Part shown: positions 5,357 through 7,705 of the stretch, piece by piece
Layout of the letters: each line of letters starts with the position of its first letter
Position numbering within the stretch: position 1 is the stretch's first letter
Program-made: the position numbers and the translations under genes
Notes under the pieces: generated by a model
The model's database searches: none
Told to the model about the DNA's origin: nothing
The model's input: only the letters and a program-made list of their open reading frames with translations
Origin: Anaerolineaceae bacterium
GTDB taxonomy: Bacteria; Chloroflexota; Anaerolineae; Anaerolineales; Anaerolineaceae
Direction of reading: 5' to 3'
Assembly (NCBI GenBank): GCA_003524305.1
Contig: DQHW01000009.1
Location: 154,529-162,233 of the forward strand
Length of the DNA stretch: 7,705 bases

Positions 5357-7150
5357 ATGTCATCTCAATGGATAACCGTCATCATATTGGGCGCAGCCAT
5401 CCTGCTGTTGACCCTAACCAAACTCCGGCCTGATCTCGTTGCCCTGATGGTCATGCTTGCCTTAGGGATCACCGGTGTCGTAGACCACACCTTGATCTTT
5501 TCCGGTTTCGCAAGTTCAGCAGTCATGACGATTTTAGGTATCTCAATGATATCCGTGGCTCTGCAGCAAACCGGGGCTGCCAATGCCATTGGCAGGTTGA
5601 TGTATAAAATTGGAGGCCGCAGCGAAATTTTATTGGTCTTTTTAGTATCGTTCTTTAGTGCCTTGCTTTCATTATTTATGAATAATATTGCTGCCGTCGG
5701 TGTACTGCTGCCGGCCGTCATGTCTCTTTCACGCCGCAGTCAAACCCCTCCCGGCCGGCTGCTTATGCCGCTGGCATTTGGCACCATTCTTGGAGGCATG
5801 GCTACCCTGCTGACAACCTCGAATATCATCGTCAGCGGTGCGCTTAAAGACGCCGGCATAACCGGTTTTGGGCTGTTGGATTTCTTCCCGGTGGGTGCCC
5901 CTGTGTTGCTGGTTGGCATCCTCTACCTCGTGTTCATCGGGCGCAAGCTGCTGCCCAAATCAGCGGTTTCTACCAACAAATCCACTCCGCAGGCACTTAC
6001 AGAAAAACTCATGTTGCAATATCGTTTGGATAGCGAATTATCCCAATTAAAAGTGCTGCCGGCTTCTCAACTCGCGAATAAAACGGTTTCCTCACTCGAA
6101 TGTCAAATCTCCGACCAGATGCATTTGATCCGCATTCTTCCTAAGAGGGGTCCTGCACAGATGGTTGCCCCTGACACGGTACTTCGCTCGGGGGATATTC
6201 TGATCGTTAACGGAAAAATGGATAATTCAACATTGGTAGAACTCGGTCTTGAGCTGCTTTCTCCATTCAAAGGGGATCTACCAATCACGGATGCCGCCAA
6301 TCCGCTGGCAGAAGTACTACTTTCTCCACACTCCCAATGGGTTGGCAAATCGCTGTGTGAAATTAATTTCCGCATACGTTACGGATTAATCGTATTAGCG
6401 CTCTGGCGCCAGGGTAACCCGATCCATGATAACATCTCAAACTTGAAACTTCAAACCGAAGATGCCTTGTTGGTTCAAGGCGGAGCTGAATACATCAGCC
6501 AGTTGGAACAAGAGAAAGATTTTGTGCTCCTCGAAGAGGACCCTGATTCTGTCATTCGTCCAAAAAAACTTGGTCTGGCTCTGTTGATCACAATCCTAAC
6601 CCTCGGGTTCGCAGCATTCGATATTCTTCCAGTAGCTTTGGTGGTATTAGCCGGAGCAACTCTCCTGTTGGTGACGGGGTGTATGAGCTTGAATGATGCC
6701 TTTCAACGCATCGAATGGAAAGCCATCTTTTTAATAGCAGGCATGTGGCCGTTGACCATCGCCATCCGCGAAACCGGACTGGCAGCAGGCCTTACCACTT
6801 CCATGCTTGACTGGCTTGGACCTGTTTCGCCTCTGATCATTGCAGCTTTCTTTTTATTGATCTCCATGCTGCTTACCCAATTCATGAGCGGACCGGTAGC
6901 TCCCATTATTATTATTCCCCTGGCACTCTCTGCTGCCAAAAATTTCGGCATTGATCCCCATCCGCTGGCGCTGGCTGTTGCTTTGGGTTGTTCATTGGCT
7001 TTCATCACCCCGCTTGGACATCCTGTGAACATCATGGTGATGAACCCTGGTGGATACACCTTTAAAGATTATGCCAGGGTTGGATTCCCATTAACCCTGC
7101 TTTCCATCACTGTCATCCTGTTGGGGCTGCATTTCATTTGGGGTTTATAA
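5357..7150 (+). CDS. SLC13-type (DASS/ion transporter superfamily) permease with central TrkA-C domains
   Basis: From the preferred ATG this is a 597-residue inner-membrane protein. The first membrane half covers about 5-198. A soluble centre (about 205-395) carries two TrkA-C/RCK_C-like modules: one with a strand-rich unit ending SGDILIVNGK (278-287), the other ending TEDALLVQGG (367-376). The second membrane half covers about 403-597. This layout is that of YfbS-like SLC13 proteins, about 600 residues long, which move anions such as sulfate or dicarboxylates, usually with sodium. FMNNIAAVGVLLP (107-119) and TTSNIIVSG (153-161) fit the first repeat. In the second repeat the expected SNT-like motif reads SGPVAP (511-516), and the TPLGHPVNIMV loop (551-561) has VNI where TNT is common. 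Substrate is unknown. The TrkA-C domains suggest ligand gating. It is transcribed divergently from alr across 88 bp. Confidence 0.92.
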   Translation: MSSQWITVIILGAAILLLTLTKLRPDLVALMVMLALGITGVVDHTLIFSGFASSAVMTILGISMISVALQQTGAANAIGRLMYKIGGRSEILLVFLVSFFSALLSLFMNNIAAVGVLLPAVMSLSRRSQTPPGRLLMPLAFGTILGGMATLLTTSNIIVSGALKDAGITGFGLLDFFPVGAPVLLVGILYLVFIGRKLLPKSAVSTNKSTPQALTEKLMLQYRLDSELSQLKVLPASQLANKTVSSLECQISDQMHLIRILPKRGPAQMVAPDTVLRSGDILIVNGKMDNSTLVELGLELLSPFKGDLPITDAANPLAEVLLSPHSQWVGKSLCEINFRIRYGLIVLALWRQGNPIHDNISNLKLQTEDALLVQGGAEYISQLEQEKDFVLLEEDPDSVIRPKKLGLALLITILTLGFAAFDILPVALVVLAGATLLLVTGCMSLNDAFQRIEWKAIFLIAGMWPLTIAIRETGLAAGLTTSMLDWLGPVSPLIIAAFFLLISMLLTQFMSGPVAPIIIIPLALSAAKNFGIDPHPLALAVALGCSLAFITPLGHPVNIMVMNPGGYTFKDYARVGFPLTLLSITVILLGLHFIWGL

Positions 7151-7204
7151 TCAAAAGAGTGCATTTCCCTGCAGCTTGATGAGAAAAAAGGTTAGTAATA
7201 TTTA

Positions 7205-7256
7205 CCTCACCCCAAACCCCTCTCCATCCGCGGGATGGAGAGGGGCAGGGGAGAGG
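7205..7256. repeat. Imperfect inverted repeat (52 bp) of a dispersed C-rich type
   Basis: The inner arms CCCCTCTCCATCC (7217-7229) and GGATGGAGAGGGG (7233-7245) pair perfectly over 13 bp around a 3-nt loop. The outer arms CCTCACCCC (7205-7213) and GGGGAGAGG (7248-7256) pair at 8 of 9 positions across a small internal loop. I recall elements of the type CCTCACCCC...CCCCTCTCC scattered between genes in several environmental bacteria, including Chloroflexi. The transcript would fold very stably and might stop transcription or protect the permease mRNA end, but there is no T run after it. Confidence 0.8.
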
Positions 7257-7260
7257 CCGG

Positions 7261-7310
7261 AGTTAAAGAGCAGAATATTTGCTTATAAATGATATATAAA
7301 ACTTGATACC
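7261..7310 (+). promoter_or_regulatory. AT-rich probable promoter region of tgt
   Basis: Composition changes sharply from the G-rich repeat arm to AT-rich sequence. Possible -10 boxes are TATAAA at 7284-7289 and 7295-7300. The best partner I found for the first is TTAAAG at 7263-7268, with a short 15-bp spacer, so no box pair is convincing. The call rests on position and composition. Confidence 0.3.
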
Positions 7311-7324
7311 CCTTAGCTTGCTAT

Positions 7325-7330
7325 AGGAGG
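7325..7330 (+). promoter_or_regulatory. Shine-Dalgarno sequence upstream of tgt at unusual distance
   Basis: AGGAGG is a near-perfect Shine-Dalgarno sequence but ends 16 nt before the tgt ATG at 7347, beyond the usual 5-12 nt. A second, weaker GAGG (7341-7344) is only 2 nt from the ATG, which is too close. No in-frame ATG, GTG or TTG lies between AGGAGG and the ATG. Confidence 0.45.
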
Positions 7331-7346
7331 ATTCGTTTTTGAGGTT

Positions 7347-7705
7347 ATGACAACTTCACCCTTTACTTACGACATTATTGCCACTGAAAAGAACGCCCGT
7401 GCCGGTGTATTTCACACCCCGCATGGTGATTTGCTCACACCCGTCTTTGCGCCGGTGGGCACACAGGCAACAGTTAAATCAATCACCCCTGCCCAATTGA
7501 AAGACACAGGCGCCAGCCTGGTACTTTCCAATACTTACCACCTTTATTTACGTCCAGGCGCAGACCTGGTGGCAGAAATGGGCGGACTGCATGAGTTTAT
7601 GCAGTGGCCAAACCCCATGCTGACTGATTCAGGCGGCTTTCAGGTCTTTTCATTATCTGACACCCGCAAAGTGGATGAGGAAGGCGTGACCTTCAAGAGT
7701 CACAT
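7347..7705 (+). CDS. tgt: tRNA-guanine transglycosylase, N-terminal part (runs off right edge)
   Basis: This gene is open from the ATG to the window end: 119 codons plus two bases, with no stop. The enzyme swaps the wobble guanine of GUN-anticodon tRNAs (Asp, Asn, His, Tyr) for preQ1, a step in queuosine synthesis, in the cytoplasm. The family signatures are clear: ARAGVFHTPHGDLLTPVFAP (17-36), VGTQATVKSITPAQL (37-51), LSNTYHLYLRPG (60-71) and MLTDSGGFQVFSLSD (91-105). Asp94 in TDSGGFQ corresponds to the substrate-binding Asp102 of the Zymomonas enzyme. About one third of a usual 370-390-residue protein is present; the catalytic nucleophile Asp and the zinc site lie beyond the edge. The first residues align with the usual N-terminus, so the ATG at 7347 is right despite odd Shine-Dalgarno spacing. 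Confidence 0.95.
   Translation, partial: MTTSPFTYDIIATEKNARAGVFHTPHGDLLTPVFAPVGTQATVKSITPAQLKDTGASLVLSNTYHLYLRPGADLVAEMGGLHEFMQWPNPMLTDSGGFQVFSLSDTRKVDEEGVTFKSH

Larger units (their letters stand above)
7151..7346. other. Intergenic region between the permease and tgt
   Basis: These 196 nt hold no credible gene. They contain a strong C-rich/G-rich inverted repeat (7205-7256), then an AT-rich stretch with TATAAA at 7284-7289 and at 7295-7300, and finally the tgt leader. The first 50 nt after the permease stop show no hairpin followed by a T run, so no classical terminator is visible there. Confidence 0.7.

Noticed and set aside
7205..7256. Intrinsic terminator
   Set aside because: The stem is strong, but neither strand has a T run directly after it, so I list it as an inverted repeat only.
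7205..7256. CRISPR repeat
   Set aside because: There is one palindromic unit only, with no regular repeat-spacer series and no cas gene.
7257..7346. preQ1 riboswitch in the tgt leader
   Set aside because: tgt makes this worth checking, but I find no match to the preQ1 aptamer core; the leader is AT-rich and ends in a simple Shine-Dalgarno sequence.

Overview
The window looks like ordinary chromosome from a Chloroflexota bacterium, most likely of the Anaerolineae. The clues are the RecJ C-terminal half (CRSIPEFHIT then RHGGHSMAAGF), the winged-helix plus AAA+ ATPase recalled from that group, the SLC13/TrkA-C permease, and the C-rich inverted repeat downstream of it. The lineage is inferred from remembered protein style, not from a search. 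Base composition looks even and moderate throughout, and I see no phage, plasmid, transposase, tRNA, rRNA or CRISPR sequence.

Minus strand, read right to left from about 5303 to 1: a tightly packed set, probably one operon, of alr (alanine racemase), recJ (single-strand DNA exonuclease), an EamA-family drug/metabolite-type transporter, a winged-helix/AAA+ ATPase, and the first 18 codons of a glycerophosphodiester phosphodiesterase that leaves the window at base 1. The gaps are 14, 15, 49 and 1 nt. A good sigma-70-type promoter lies directly before alr, with its -10 box only 6 nt from the ATG, which predicts a leaderless mRNA. A second candidate, an extended -10 box overlapping the stop codon of the transporter gene, could drive the ATPase and phosphodiesterase separately.

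Plus strand: a divergent SLC13-type permease with central TrkA-C (RCK_C) domains at 5357-7150. It is followed by a 196-nt gap holding a strong inverted repeat and an AT-rich stretch. The 5' part of tgt (tRNA-guanine transglycosylase) then runs off the right edge. The alr/permease intergenic region is 88 bp and must hold both divergent promoters.

The genes do not form one obvious pathway. Alr supplies D-alanine for cell wall, RecJ serves recombination and repair, the transporters move unidentified small solutes, the phosphodiesterase recycles glycerophosphodiesters, and Tgt modifies tRNA wobble guanine. The least understood member is the AAA+ ATPase, whose partner or substrate cannot be read from this window. 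I do not see convincing evidence of an undescribed multi-gene system. The items worth a second look are the regulatory architecture, the ATPase, and altered motifs in the permease and the racemase.
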